From contig BFEA01000088.1 of NCBI GenBank assembly GCA_003427395.1, positions 3,660,407 to 3,694,543 on the forward strand: a stretch of DNA of 34,137 nt. The letters are read 5' to 3'. The translations under genes were made by a program, and so were the position numbers. Position 1 is the stretch's first letter. Every line of letters starts with the position of its first letter. This DNA is from Chara braunii. Lineage: Eukaryota; Streptophyta; Charophyceae; Charales; Characeae. Positions 18,882 through 30,560 of this stretch are shown here, piece after piece. The notes under the pieces were generated by a model. The model made no database searches and was not told where the DNA came from. It worked only from the letters and a program-made list of their open reading frames with translations.

Positions 18882-18989
18882 TCGCGTAAGTTGATTGAAA
18901 TATCAATCAGAGAGGTTTTCGAGAGACTTTCGGACTCAGAGGCAGGGTGTCGAATATAGTTCTTTGGACGCTAAACTTAATCAGTGAAA

Positions 18990-21900
18990 ATGGTTTACAT
19001 GCTTCCCCCTCTTTCACGGAGAGTCTTGAGGATAAGCTCTATTGTTGAGCAGATGGAGATGTTCTTAGCGTTTGTTTCCTTGTCGTTGATTGCACTGCAG
19101 TTGGTTTCAAACATGAACCCGGGTCTGCTTTCATATTCCCTGTTTCTCTGCGAATCTCTCTATGCTTCCCAGTTTGCCGTTTATCTTCGGTCCCTGTGGT
19201 TTACTGGTACTCCCTGCGCTCGGACACGACACCGGAGGATCTTTAGTGATGTACCATACTCTGTGTTCGAGTTGGACGGACTAATCCTTGAGGACAGAGT
19301 GAGTGTGCGACTGGGTTTATTCCGGTGGTTTCAAGTTGCTCGAATTGCGGTGTATGCCGGGGAAATCCTGAACCTCAGACGGTATAGGACCGTATCGGCG
19401 AGGTACCCACGGAAGCACCACGATGGAGAGCCGGATTGGGGAAAAGAGGAATGTTCAACCTTCGTTTCCATAGCCGTAGCGCTCCACCTCCTTTCTTTGT
19501 CGGCCCTTTTTCTTATTCCTTACTTACGGGCTTTGCCTACACGACGCTCGGATGTAATTCGCCCAACCAGTCCTTCTTCTTCCCATCTCATAGGTCGCCG
19601 TGAAGGTCCATTTTGGGAGCGGCTGTGGAGGACCCAGAGGGAGATGGAGCTTGGATTAATTTACCTGCGTCACGTCCGTGAGCACCCTGCCTTCACCGCG
19701 GACGACGCAAAGAAAAATGTAGGGACATGCGGCTTGCCAGCGTTCTGGTTTCACGACGTGTCTGAACTGTTGCACATTGTTTGGCAGAACTTGCCAGCCC
19801 TCTCTTCCTCGCAGAGTTTGGTGAGAGAGAACCGAGGGAGGCTCACAATGGCATTGGAGGCTCTTTATGATCTTTCCCAATTGAGGAATACTGGCCTCGG
19901 GCATGATCTGGCAGATGTCGTTCAGGATATACCCCAGGCGAGCAGGTTCGCCGTTGACGTCGACTTCTGTCGGGACTTCGCGCTATCAGGGGGGTATGTC
20001 GTTCTGCTGAGGGTGTTGCAATGCGCAACTAACCCCGTGTGTAGGAAAGAGGTCCGACTCGCTGCATTTATCCTCGCTCGAGTCGCTTTGGGCCTTGCCG
20101 TGATCCCTTGGCAGCCCTGGCGAGACCAGAGGGATGCTGATGCGGACATATTTCTTGACAGTGAGGTGGCAGGTAAACTGGTCGAAGAGCTGGTCCATAT
20201 AGTCGCTAGGTGTGCAGGCAACCGCGTGACTGGTACCAACACGGACGACGAGCAGGAGGAGGATTCCGAGGAGGAGGAGGAAGACGAAGGGGAGAAGGAC
20301 GACGAATGGGAGGAAGAAGACGAATTGGAGGAGGCAGACGAGTGGGAGGAGGAAGACGAAGGGGACGAGGAAGATGAAGGGGAGGAGGAAGGGAAGCTTT
20401 GTCTCCAAGAGACGGCGCTTTCGGCAATCTGTTCCTTCGCACATGCTGCTAGCGAGATGCAAGCGCACAGAGGCTGGTTGCAGAAGGAGCCTGGTGTACC
20501 GAGTAGCAGATTCTGCAATGCTTTCACCACGCTGGGGCCAGGGGATTGGCCTTTGGAGACGCCCACACCCAAATTCGACAGAGAGGAGGTCCAGAATTTC
20601 ATTGACACCATACGGGATGTGCTGACTTGCTCCCGAACACAGACTCTTCTACTAGAGTTTTTGAGAGTCGGGCAAAGGAAACCATCGTCCCGGAGGCTGG
20701 TGAAGGACTCCATCAGGATCTTTGCCTACCTGTTGATCCCGAGGATGGTCTACTGGCATCGGTTCGGAGAGACGCTGCAGGATTTCCCGCCCCCACTGTG
20801 GTCGATGGATTCCCTTCCAGATCTCTCCAAGGTCATGGCGGCTCTGAAGCGTACTGCCACGGCAGCAGGTCTCTCCCCTTTCTCGAAGCTGCACTTAGCG
20901 AAGATCTTCATCTATCTGAATATCCAGGGCAGTGTTCACGAGGATTTTGTTCGTCTGTGTGATTGTCTCGAGTACTGCAGTGAGGTGCGTGGCAGGAGAG
21001 AGATCGACTGGTTCACCCGTGAAGTGTTGGACACTGTGCGGGACTGGTTCAAAGCCACTCGTTCAACCTTGGACAAGAGAGAGATGTACTTGCTTATCTT
21101 CGAACGAAACACAAAAGAGAGCTGCTTTTTTTTTCCCTGTATCATCGGTCCGGATTTTCTCCCGCGTTACGAAATCACAGCCATTTATGAGTATGACACA
21201 GCCATTTCTAAGTATGACTTAGCTGCTCGCATTGAGGATGAGAACGAGGGTGTCCTTGCACGGAACCTAAGAGATCAATCCCTTTTCCAGCAGTGCACCG
21301 CATCTGTCATTGGGTTGGCTGGCGATTTCATGGAAGAGTTGCTGAACGACTACAGTTTGACGAGCGACGGGGTCTTCCTCGAAGATGCCCACGACCCTCT
21401 AGAGGGCTGCCGTCAGTCTCTCCCGAAAGTAATTGACAAGGCCATACGTCGTTGCAGCGATTTACTACGGCAATCTCTGCGTGTCGAAAGCGTGAGGCCA
21501 AAAGACTCTTCCCTGATGAGATATTGGGGTATTTTCCACGAGTGGATAATCGAACCATGTGGAAATCCTGCCTGGAGGCCAGCTTGTACAATCCGCGAGA
21601 GCATTCACAACCGCTACTCCGAGTGCGACACCGAGGGTATGGAGGGTTTGGAGGACGCTGTTCATTCTCTTCTCCTACTTCGCAATATTTCTCGCCTCCT
21701 TCGGCTGTCCATTGCTTACTTCGGAGGAGACGATATGTCACGACTTGGGCAGTGGACATATGTCGTTCCAACCCTCGTCACGATTCTGGCATACCGCCCC
21801 GGCAGTTTTAACCCGCCGACTCAGCTGGGATTTACACACGACCTGTCTGCCCGTTGCATGAGCGACATCAGGTGTAATAGTGCCGTGGTGATTGAGACGA

Positions 21901-22250
21901 CACTTCAGGCCGCAATGATGAAGAGCATATGTCAGGAAACGGATCCGGATGAAAATGAAAGGAACAATTTGGGAACTCTCTGGTCAGTCCTCCGAAAGTG
22001 GCGACAGAAGAGCGAGCAGGAAGGTGGTCCCGGATCGAGTCCAGACTTCGTGTCGTTAGTCCACGTCATCGACCTGCACTCCGGCAGTTTCCCCGACCGG
22101 CCGCAAGCGGATCTAGGCCACTGGCTTGACTCATATCAATTTGAGGTGATGCCGGACGAAGCGAATTCTGCGACAGTTCCGAAGCTAAGGCTGACATCGC
22201 GTAGGCGAGATTTTCCCCGCGCTGTGTATTGTTATAGGAAGCCCGGATAA
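18990..22250 (+). CDS. unknown 1086-residue protein, membrane-anchored helical type
   Basis: The only long intact non-transposon frame here. Start: ATG at 18990 in a good context (AAAATGG); an upstream GTG at 18984 is in frame but unlikely. Residues ~22-45 (MFLAFVSLSLIALQLV) and ~160-185 (FVSIAVALHLLSLSALFLIPYL) are hydrophobic and may span a membrane. From ~210 the sequence is rich in amphipathic helices with Leu spacing, like an armadillo-type solenoid, though no repeat is clear enough to name. Residues ~423-475 are almost all Asp/Glu, with W-E-E-E-D repeats. Later blocks include EILHEWIIEP-like FHEWIIEPCG and LLRNISRLLRLSIAYFGGDD. No catalytic motif is seen. No introns are needed. I do not recognise the family; it may be lineage-specific. 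Three GA tracts and a doubled TATA-like box lie upstream. Confidence 0.85.
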   Translation: MVYMLPPLSRRVLRISSIVEQMEMFLAFVSLSLIALQLVSNMNPGLLSYSLFLCESLYASQFAVYLRSLWFTGTPCARTRHRRIFSDVPYSVFELDGLILEDRVSVRLGLFRWFQVARIAVYAGEILNLRRYRTVSARYPRKHHDGEPDWGKEECSTFVSIAVALHLLSLSALFLIPYLRALPTRRSDVIRPTSPSSSHLIGRREGPFWERLWRTQREMELGLIYLRHVREHPAFTADDAKKNVGTCGLPAFWFHDVSELLHIVWQNLPALSSSQSLVRENRGRLTMALEALYDLSQLRNTGLGHDLADVVQDIPQASRFAVDVDFCRDFALSGGYVVLLRVLQCATNPVCRKEVRLAAFILARVALGLAVIPWQPWRDQRDADADIFLDSEVAGKLVEELVHIVARCAGNRVTGTNTDDEQEEDSEEEEEDEGEKDDEWEEEDELEEADEWEEEDEGDEEDEGEEEGKLCLQETALSAICSFAHAASEMQAHRGWLQKEPGVPSSRFCNAFTTLGPGDWPLETPTPKFDREEVQNFIDTIRDVLTCSRTQTLLLEFLRVGQRKPSSRRLVKDSIRIFAYLLIPRMVYWHRFGETLQDFPPPLWSMDSLPDLSKVMAALKRTATAAGLSPFSKLHLAKIFIYLNIQGSVHEDFVRLCDCLEYCSEVRGRREIDWFTREVLDTVRDWFKATRSTLDKREMYLLIFERNTKESCFFFPCIIGPDFLPRYEITAIYEYDTAISKYDLAARIEDENEGVLARNLRDQSLFQQCTASVIGLAGDFMEELLNDYSLTSDGVFLEDAHDPLEGCRQSLPKVIDKAIRRCSDLLRQSLRVESVRPKDSSLMRYWGIFHEWIIEPCGNPAWRPACTIRESIHNRYSECDTEGMEGLEDAVHSLLLLRNISRLLRLSIAYFGGDDMSRLGQWTYVVPTLVTILAYRPGSFNPPTQLGFTHDLSARCMSDIRCNSAVVIETTLQAAMMKSICQETDPDENERNNLGTLWSVLRKWRQKSEQEGGPGSSPDFVSLVHVIDLHSGSFPDRPQADLGHWLDSYQFEVMPDEANSATVPKLRLTSRRRDFPRAVYCYRKPG
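20238..20396 (+). repeat. acidic low-complexity coding repeat (GAGGAGGAAGAC type)
   Basis: Degenerate GAG/GAA/GAC/GAT repeat inside the 1086-codon gene, encoding about 50 mostly acidic residues. Prone to slippage; length may vary between individuals. Confidence 0.85.
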
Positions 22251-24475
22251 GCGGCCGCGTGGGGGTGTGGGAGTGGAAGAGGGAAGAGGGATGGGGGCCA
22301 GGGCGAAGGTTTGCAGAGCAGGCTGTAGACTGTAAATGTGGGCTTCGTAGTGTTGAATTTGAGTGGTCGTGCAGAGGCTGATGCGTAGTGGAAAGGAAGA
22401 ACGGGGTGGGTTCGAAGGGGAGAGTTTCAGTTTGAAAGGCCCTGATCAGGTTGGGGCGAAGTTTAAGTGTTGGTCCAAGAATCTGGTCGCTCCCTTTGGT
22501 CTGTCGATCAGTGTGAGAAAGAAAGTTTTCCATCCTCTCTCCCGTTTCAGTCGTTTTGTCATCGTTTTTGTTGGTCAACCCCTGTTGTCCTGTCTTCTTC
22601 TCCACAGACAAGTGGTGCTGTGACGAACAACTTTCTGTTCCGCGCGACTTTCTGCGCGAGTGCAATGAGGGGTCCTAAGATGGGAAGGTTGGGCCAATTA
22701 CGGGAGATCGGGATTGACGGGGAAATTGCATCGGTGTCCTCGCTTCTTCGTCTTTTTGCGATGTTTCTTTTCGGACGGTTGAGTCGGAACTGGGTGTGTC
22801 CCAGGATGGTCGGATGATTGGTCGGCTGGGTGACTGGCGCGCCCCCGTGCGCGCGATTAATAAATGTTGACATCGCTTCTTTCGTTTCGATTTCGGACTT
22901 TGGGCACGGAGATCGCGCGGGATTTTGCTTCGTTCTTTTTCTGAATTTTGAATCTCCTTGCAATCTTGTCGAGCCATCGAGGCTCTCGGAAATTCGGACT
23001 TTCTTTTCGGACTTTGTGCTTTATTTCCTTTTTGCATTAGATAGGAATTCAGGAATTCTCTTAGCGCGTGCTGCTTTCTGCCTGCGCGCTTCTTTTTGTG
23101 GACTCACCGGAATTTTGATTAGCCGGCGCCTTTAATCTNCCTGGAATGCCCCTGCGCGCCGATTTTCGCCGAAGCGCCGGGGTACCGTTTCAATTTTTTT
23201 TTGGCTGGCACTTCCAGCCATTGTGGTCCGGTACCCCGAAGCCCTAAGGGTGCAGCGTGTTAACAGGAAAGCGCTGCGGCCGATAGCTGGGCCAAGTACT
23301 GGTGGTTTAACGATCTCACAGTGACCAGTACGTCAAGTTGGCAACCCCCATTTGTCGCAGTGACCAGTGCCTGCCACCCCATCTATACTACTCATTGCTC
23401 ACCCGTCCGTATGCTCTTTTACAGAAAAAAAAGCAGAAAATGACAGCTGAGGTGACTGACCTTGTGGCACGTGCATACGTGACCAGACCCGAAAATAGCC
23501 CCCAATTTTTTATCTTGGTTTCAATGAAATTTGGCAAAGTCCATTCAATCAGTCAAAGTAAAACAGGGAATTGGCATGCATGACTTTCCTTCTTTTTTTT
23601 TTTAACAAGAACAACCCGGGAGGGTGCTAGGGGTGCTGGTAAGAGCAGACATCGCTAGCATGCCCGGGGAGGCTCCATCTATTGGTGGGGAGCAGCACCT
23701 GCTGGAAAGCGGGTCCAGCGTCCCTGAACAATCTGAAACGAGTTTGTATGATTGAGTACATCCATTGTTGTGTTCTTTGTGACCAGTTGGATCTGTAAAC
23801 TCAGAGTGATGATGCCCAGTTCGCAGTGTAGGTTACTTACTGACAAGCCTGTCTACTTTGCTAACCAAAAGAGGGTGCCCAAGCTTGCTGAATCTGTGGC
23901 TTAGATGAAGGGGCACTGGGCAGGGTTATTTGTAAGATTCATTCTTTCTGTTTTCCCCTGTCAGGAGGTCCTTTGCTGCCTCTGGTTCCCTGTTCTAAAT
24001 CCTATTACTTGGTGTCTTGAGCAGGTAGGCTGGCTGGCTGTCTTTCCTTTCTTTTCCCCCCACTAATTGAACTCGCAGCTTGTCCGGCTCACCATTCTTG
24101 ACTTTTGCTGAGTACCTAGGCACATTTCGGCTCCTCGCCCTCTGCCTTGTGTTTTTGTGGTTCCTGTGCGTTAGGCTTGCCTTGTCTGTGTGCCTCTGGG
24201 TTCTTGGTTTCGCCTGACGATGTGGAGTTGTTGCTCTTGCTCTGCATGAGGAGTTGCTTGTGGCTGCCTTCCTGTATCTTTGTCACTTCTCCCTGGGCGT
24301 AGGNGGTGGAGGGGTGGGGGGATTGCAGGTGGTGNGGGGGCGGCGGGACGGTATGGGGATAGGAGGATAGGGGGAGGTGGGGAGAGGGGTAGTTCAGGGG
24401 GAGGGGACGAGGATGAAATTCTGATCTGGGTGCGGTAGTTGAAATGTATGCACCAGAAGACGCTGCCAGGTGGGT
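22251..24475. other. intergenic; no gene recognised
   Basis: AATAAA at 22859-22864 may be a poly(A) signal of the upstream gene, and a pyrimidine tract ending in CAG at 22607 resembles a 3' splice site; both are weak. CAGTGACCAGT occurs near 23321 and 23359. A T-run lies near 23592-23603. 24302-24412 is strongly G-rich with two N bases. No ORF resembles a known protein. Confidence 0.5.
23177..23238. repeat. nested inverted repeats
   Basis: CGGGGTACCG (23178-23187) is the exact reverse complement of 23229-23238. Within it TGGCTGG (23202-23208) pairs with CCAGCCA (23214-23220). A T-run lies between the left arms. Confidence 0.75.
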
Positions 24476-24636
24476 TCAGTTGCTACCCATCTTTTCCACT
24501 GAATATTGGACTGGGAGTCCAATTCGAAGAGCAATTTGTTTTTGTCCTGCCAAATGGCGTGGAAGAGGGCTAGGCATTGTTGCTTCTCTAGGTGGTCTTT
24601 GGAGGCCTGCAGCTGTTGCTTCAGTTCTTTCCCAGC

Positions 24637-25002
24637 CTATTGCGCGTGGGTGGTAATTGTGTTGATAACTGCTTCCCTGGCCTGGGGGAAACTGAAAGCA
24701 CAACCACTCCTTTCATGGGAGCACCTCATTCTCCATGCTAGAAGTAGGACTGTCAGACGGGTGTAGGAGAATAGGTTTGTTTCGAAAGCATCCCATTGTT
24801 GAGTCACGGGATTGTGCTTATTTAGTAGGATTAGCACAGGGTCCCATGGGAGGTGTCGACCTGTGAGGTGGTGCCATGCCGAATCCCACCAGCGCCATAG
24901 CTGGGCGACCATTGGACAAGTTATTAAACAGTGTTCCAGAGTTGCTCTGGCTGGTTGGGTGGCTCTCCCACAGTACGAGCAGATTGGTGATAGGATGCCT
25001 CT
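24637..25002 (-). pseudogene. LINE ORF2 zf-RVT zinc-binding end
   Basis: Reads CSYCGRA, then LEHCLITCPMVAQLWRWW, matching the C-x2-C ... H-x-x-x-x-C spacing and the LW of the zf-RVT domain in plant LINE proteins. The frame changes relative to the preceding piece. It then continues to a stop near 24637. Confidence 0.78.
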
Positions 25003-26265
25003 CTATTCCAAGTCTGTCCTTGATACTAGCCAATCGGGTGTGGGCAGACATTTATGGATGATCTGCCACTGGAGGGCTCGGTGGGCTGTGGGCATTAGCT
25101 TGGCGTATGTGGAGCAATCGAGGTCCTGTAGGTCTGATGCCTGGAGCAGTGAGTCTCTCTCCCATCTTTTGATGAGAGTTCTTTGAGTTTGAGGCAGGGT
25201 CCGTGCTGCTTTGTACCCTCCTTTAACTGTATATTCCCAGATCTGCATTCCATTACCTCCCTTCCATTCCCACTCGGCCGGGTCAAAGTGGAGTCTGTAG
25301 ATCGGTTTATTGGACTCATATACCCACTTTTCATGGTTGCAATTTTCCACCACTCTGATTCTTATGAGTTGGAAGATTTCTGCTTCCATGTCTCCTTCTT
25401 CATGGCGTCGTATTTGTGTGAATCTCGCACCCGGGAGATCCAGTTCGTAAGCTTGCACAACGGCAGTGGGTAATGTGAGGCGGGTGATCTTATAAACTCT
25501 CATTGGGGTTGGGAGGTCTTTGTGGAGCACCACCCAATCCCCGCTTTCGAGTGAGGGGCCTTGCTTGAGAGCACGCCGCCACCCCAATGGTATAGCATCA
25601 ATCAACAGATCTCGTTTGTGTTCCAGGTCTTTGATGTTTTTTAGGTTGGATCTCAGAGTTTGTACAGTTTTCTAGTCACCTTGGGAGTGGTCCCACAGGT
25701 CTTCTATGGTATAGAATCCTTTTCTAACCCAGGAGAGTCATGGCGAGTTAGAGTGGAGACCGAACATGCGGTCATCTTTATCCACTATATGTGGGTTTCC
25801 AAAAACAGGTTGCCTCATCACTTCGTGCCATCTGAGAGGGGTGGCTTTTTGGGATGAGCCTTTTCTCCTCCATAGGCTGATGAGTGTTGTCCATAGAGGG
25901 TCAGTGAGGAGGTCTGTCTTCGCTTGGTTGGCTGGTGATGTATCTCTCCTGTGTCTTGGTGGGGATGGGATGGACCATGCACTGTTGGTGAGCCACCTTA
26001 AGGGGTGAAGTTTGGCCTGGGCTCCATCGTCAGGGGCTAAGCATGATAGTTGGATGTAGGCCAGGGGGGCCCAAGGGATGTCGTCACCGAGGAGTAATCT
26101 GATGATGAATTTGAAGATCAGGGCGTCTATTTCATCAATTGGGTCTATTATTCCCAATCCTATTTTCCCACGTGGTTGGACAATGTGCTCCCAGGCCACT
26201 CGGTAGATACATCTCGAGTCATCGTTTGTATTCTTCCAGAGGTAAGTGGCTACCGCTCTTCTCAA
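25003..26265 (-). pseudogene. LINE ORF2 C-terminal region (broken)
   Basis: Open pieces 26265-25738 and 25605-25003 are parts of one frame separated by stops near 25738 and 25683. The first has the plant LINE post-RT signature W-E-H-I-V-Q-P-R-G-K-I-G-L-G-I. The second has RALQWQIIHKCLPTPDWLVSR, the lead-in to the zf-RVT domain. Confidence 0.82.
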
Positions 26266-26495
26266 TCTTGCTAGTTGTTTTGGGTTGGGTTTCCAAAATG
26301 CAGTTTTGTAGCAGATGGCTGCAAGAATTGAGTTGTTTATTGCTTGTGGAGGCCCTTCCAGTTTGTGACCCTTCTAAGGGCCATGTCGACAAGGTTATCG
26401 CCGTGGTCCCTCGGGGGGCCCAGCGCAGTTAGTCTGACTCCCAGGATTTTTATGGCCTCCTCCTTTCCTCTCCATTGTAACTGTATCTTTCTTCT

Positions 26496-27585
<1,090 letters not shown>

Positions 27586-28390
27586 TCACGTACACGATCA
27601 GCCTTGCGTGTGCTCACGTGTAAGCGCGATCTAAAAACGCAGCTTATACGTGTCCACACGCGGCGCTGACCCGTCGTTATGACTATGCTGACATCCGACT
27701 AACAAAATGTTACGTATCACCCCGGAGGAAATGGAAAGATTACGGTATCTAGAATATCGGGAATTCTGGGAGGAAGAACAGCTTCGGATACGGGGGAATT
27801 TGAGAAACCCGGAATTTCCCTGTCTCATGGAGAACAATCGATTGTGTGCCAGGGAATTTCATCGCGCGGTAACCAACGACCCGCGGGGACCCGATTACCC
27901 AAACACGTACAACACGCAATACTTCATATCCCCCGGCTTCGTCATTATCGCCACCAATTTCCCTCCCTTCCATCTTCTCCTCCCCTATCATCAGCTCACA
28001 GTGGTCCCGTGGAACTCTATCGCCCCGTATTGGTCCTGCACACCGTGTAGGAATTGTAGACGGCGCGTCAGCGGCTGAACCACGGGAAATACCCAGCCAA
28101 ACCATAACTCGCGGCGGCAACCGACACGTGTCCACTCTCGAAGACCTGACCCGGAAACTTCGCGGCCCCCACGAGTGGGCCATCTCTAGACCTGCGGCCT
28201 ATCCGACGAATACCCCCGCCCCTAAACCGTCCCTCGACCATATTGCACCTATGCCCCTGAGCCCTGCTATAGGAGATCCCAATTCCGACCTGGGACTCCA
28301 CCCTCACTTTCCAAAAATCCTTGGCACAACCCTTTTCGCACTTCCAGGCCCACATCCCACTCCGATCAGGAAGTCGCGTCGGGCGTGAGG
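27586..28390 (+). repeat. 5' LTR-like region of gypsy copy 2
   Basis: Starts TGTCACGTACACGATC, and its left part is homologous to 5517-6137 downstream of copy 1 pol. Its right limit is set by the primer-binding site at 28392. About 805 bp. The canonical CA end is not obvious, so the right boundary is uncertain. It contains a 123-codon ORF. Confidence 0.68.
27707..28078 (+). CDS. 123-residue ORF inside the LTR, unknown function
   Basis: ATG at 27707, stop at 28076-28078. Begins MLRITPEEMERLRYLEYREF, a charged, probably helical N-terminal part with many Glu/Arg. The middle is aromatic and hydrophobic (YFISPGFVIIATNFPPF, LLPYHQLTVVPWN). The end has CTPCRNCRRR, three Cys in a C-x2-C-x2-C pattern followed by basic residues. 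The related frame in the copy 1 LTR differs mainly at third codon positions, which points to past selection for the protein. No family recognised. It could be an LTR-encoded accessory protein, or a captured exon. Confidence 0.55.
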   Translation: MLRITPEEMERLRYLEYREFWEEEQLRIRGNLRNPEFPCLMENNRLCAREFHRAVTNDPRGPDYPNTYNTQYFISPGFVIIATNFPPFHLLLPYHQLTVVPWNSIAPYWSCTPCRNCRRRVSG

Positions 28391-28391
28391 T

Positions 28392-28404
28392 TGGTATCGG
28401 AGCC
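28392..28404 (+). promoter_or_regulatory. primer-binding site, initiator Met tRNA type
   Basis: TGGTATCGGAGCC differs by one base from TGGTATCAGAGCC, the usual complement of the plant initiator tRNA-Met 3' end. It lies between the LTR-like region and gag, where minus-strand DNA synthesis would be primed. Confidence 0.8.
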
Positions 28405-28550
28405 GACACGTGGCCGGGCCATAGGATTCGTAGGACGACTAACAAAATCGAGGCGACCTGGCTAATAGGGGACGACCTCGACCCCGGAACACGCGTCGAC
28501 ACAATCCCGTTGCCACAAGGAGCCTGTCTGCGGCTCGACGGGCTGTTAAC

Positions 28551-29610
28551 ATGAACGCTAACCAGCAAAACCCACATAATCCTAATCATCCGCAAAATTC
28601 GAACCCGCAACAAAATCCTGTTCAACCCATACCATGAGCACGTCCACCCATGACTCCGACTGATCTTTATCTGTTTGATCCCGCTCACCATCTTGTTGGA
28701 GCATGGTTAGCCACGCTCCGGGCTCAGCAGTATAATGACAACGAGGCACAGATCAACATCCCTGCTCGATTGGGGGGAGACGCCCATCATTGGTTTTTGT
28801 ACCTATGTGTGGGTTGATCTCCCGATATTCGAACGGTGTTTTCTAAACCGATTTGATTACATTCATCCGGAGCAAGCTCTATTTATGATCAAAGATTGAG
28901 TTCAAAAACCACCCGAATCTGTCACCGAGTATCGGAATCGATTCTACCGAATGCTTGTAAAAACTGGGCGAGGTGAACAAATAGGTAGAGATTTGTTTAT
29001 CGATGGACTGCGCAACAGAGCAATGAGGGCGGAACTACGAAAACAGTTCTCCCCCATTAATCACACGCTGCAACAGATCATGGCAGCAACCGAAGAGATG
29101 GAGCGAAAGTTCGTCACGAGTTTCCTAGAAGGACAGGATTATCCGAAAGAAGGGGACTCGTCTGAACTAGCAAGAGCCAAAGCTGAACTGGCCGCATTGC
29201 AAAACAAGTTCGAAAACATGGGGTTCGTGTCAGGACCTGTCAACTATCTGGAGCAGATTTCCCCGAAAAGACCACCCCCGAGCATGATTACGGGCATGCC
29301 CGTCCTTGTGATTCCAGCACCGGTAATGACAGCACCCCCGCCACCAATCGAAAATCTCGTACGAACGAGTGAGTAAACCGCCATCCTGGAACTGACCAAA
29401 ACATTAATTAGTTTAATCCAGGAAAGCAAAAAGGAACAACGAGAACACAACGCACGATTAAAGGCTATGATGAGAAATATGCGGCCCATCGCAGTACGCG
29501 CTCCCCCAATCCAACAAGGACTGGCCCCTGCAGCTGCTATCAAAGGAGTTGCCGACAATGTAAATGTCTATTACGCATGCCATTAATCGGGACATCTAGC
29601 CCGAGATTGC
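28551..29610 (+). pseudogene. gag: gag (decayed) with zinc-knuckle remnant
   Basis: Gag forms the particle and binds RNA. ATG at 28551 opens an Asn/Gln/Pro-rich start; a TGA at 28635-28637 breaks it. The core follows (LVGAWLATLRAQQYNDN, ARLGGDAHHWFLYL), then a stop and frame disturbance, then a long open piece to 29376 (FIDGLRNRAMRAELRKQF, coiled-coil-like ARAKAELAALQNKFE). The zinc knuckle at about 29566-29607 reads YACH-stop-SGHLARDC: the first Cys is Tyr and one codon is TAA. Confidence 0.8.
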
Positions 29611-30179
29611 CCCCATCGACCCCCACAACAACGGGTTGGGTAGCGTCGATGGAAGCAGCCCCAATCGCTAATGGGCCAGGACGGGTAGGTGCGTTGATGG
29701 AAGAAATGGAGGGTGGTGGAAGTGCGTCGACTACCATGCAAGAAGCTGTTGAGGTCATTCCGTTGGATCAGTATGTATCGCTTGGATACCCGGGGCCTGG
29801 GATGATCGGAACCATCCAACCTGCACCAGAACAGAAGGAAGTGGCAGAGTGGCGACCTTCTACAGGAGAGATGAAGTCGGGAGGACCTACCTTCGTCACC
29901 GGTGAAATCGATGTCCTGAACATCGTCAAAGCATTGGACCATCGGATTCCTCTTCCGATTGGTCATCTGCTCTCGATATTCGAATAGGCTAACGAATGAA
30001 TGTTGCAGCATTGCAAGGCGAACCGAAAACGATTCGCCCTTGCTCGAACGGCGAGTACGAAAACCAAAACCCCCTCGCCAGAGGAAAACGCAGCAGGAAC
30101 TTCAGATCCAATACGGTTGGGATTAATCCAGAAAGACGATCACTTCCTGCGGATTAAACCAATTCCATGGAAGTCTGCG
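29611..30179 (+). pseudogene. gag-protease spacer
   Basis: Open from 29577 to 29987, with low-complexity Pro/Gly/Thr content, then MLQHCKANRKRF and on into the protease. No domain recognised. A frame change lies near 29988-30000. Confidence 0.45.
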
Positions 30180-30560
30180 GAATGCGATATTGAAGTATGG
30201 GGATATCCGTACAACGCTCTTATTGATTCGGGAGTCGCTGTTCTGGCTATTTCATTACGAGTAGTGGAAAGGGCAGGTAAAAAATGATCTAATCATGCCT
30301 ACGGAGAAAGATCAGCTTGTTTCGGCGGATGAAGAAAAGATTAAAACAGTGGGACGAATGACCAATATTGCATTTCGATTAGGGAAGGTGCACACTTTGG
30401 GAGATGTTGTGGTTCTAGATGTGAATACGTACGATGTGCTCTTGGGCCTTCCCGCTTGTACCGCCTTGAGAGCCAATTTGGACTTCGAAAGACAATTGAT
30501 TCTTCTCCGAAATACGGGGGGAAAGCCTTATGCTATACCTATGAGACTGACCCTTCGCAC
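30180..30560 (+). pseudogene. pol: aspartic protease of gypsy pol (one frameshift)
   Basis: Cuts the element polyprotein. YNALIDSGVAVLAIS holds the catalytic DSG at 30225-30233. After an A-run at about 30278-30283 the frame shifts by one; in the new frame the domain goes on to VNTYDVLLGLPACTAL, the flap-to-ILG segment typical of retropepsins. The residue after DSG is Val, where Ala or Ser is common. Confidence 0.82.

Larger units (their letters stand above)
24476..26495 (-). mobile_element. LINE, 3' portion only (5'-truncated)
   Basis: On the minus strand this starts within the region just after RT (QLQWRGKEEAIKILGVRL at about 26485-26430), continues with ARLRRAVATYLWKN, RVAWEHIVQPRGKIGLGI and EYTVKGGYKAART, and ends with a C-terminal zinc-binding region. 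RT itself is absent, the expected 5' truncation of a LINE. No clear A-tail is visible at the left end. Confidence 0.82.

Noticed and set aside
19922-20713. 263-codon minus-strand ORF with a long Ser run
   Set aside because: It is the antisense shadow of the acidic tract of the 1086-codon gene.
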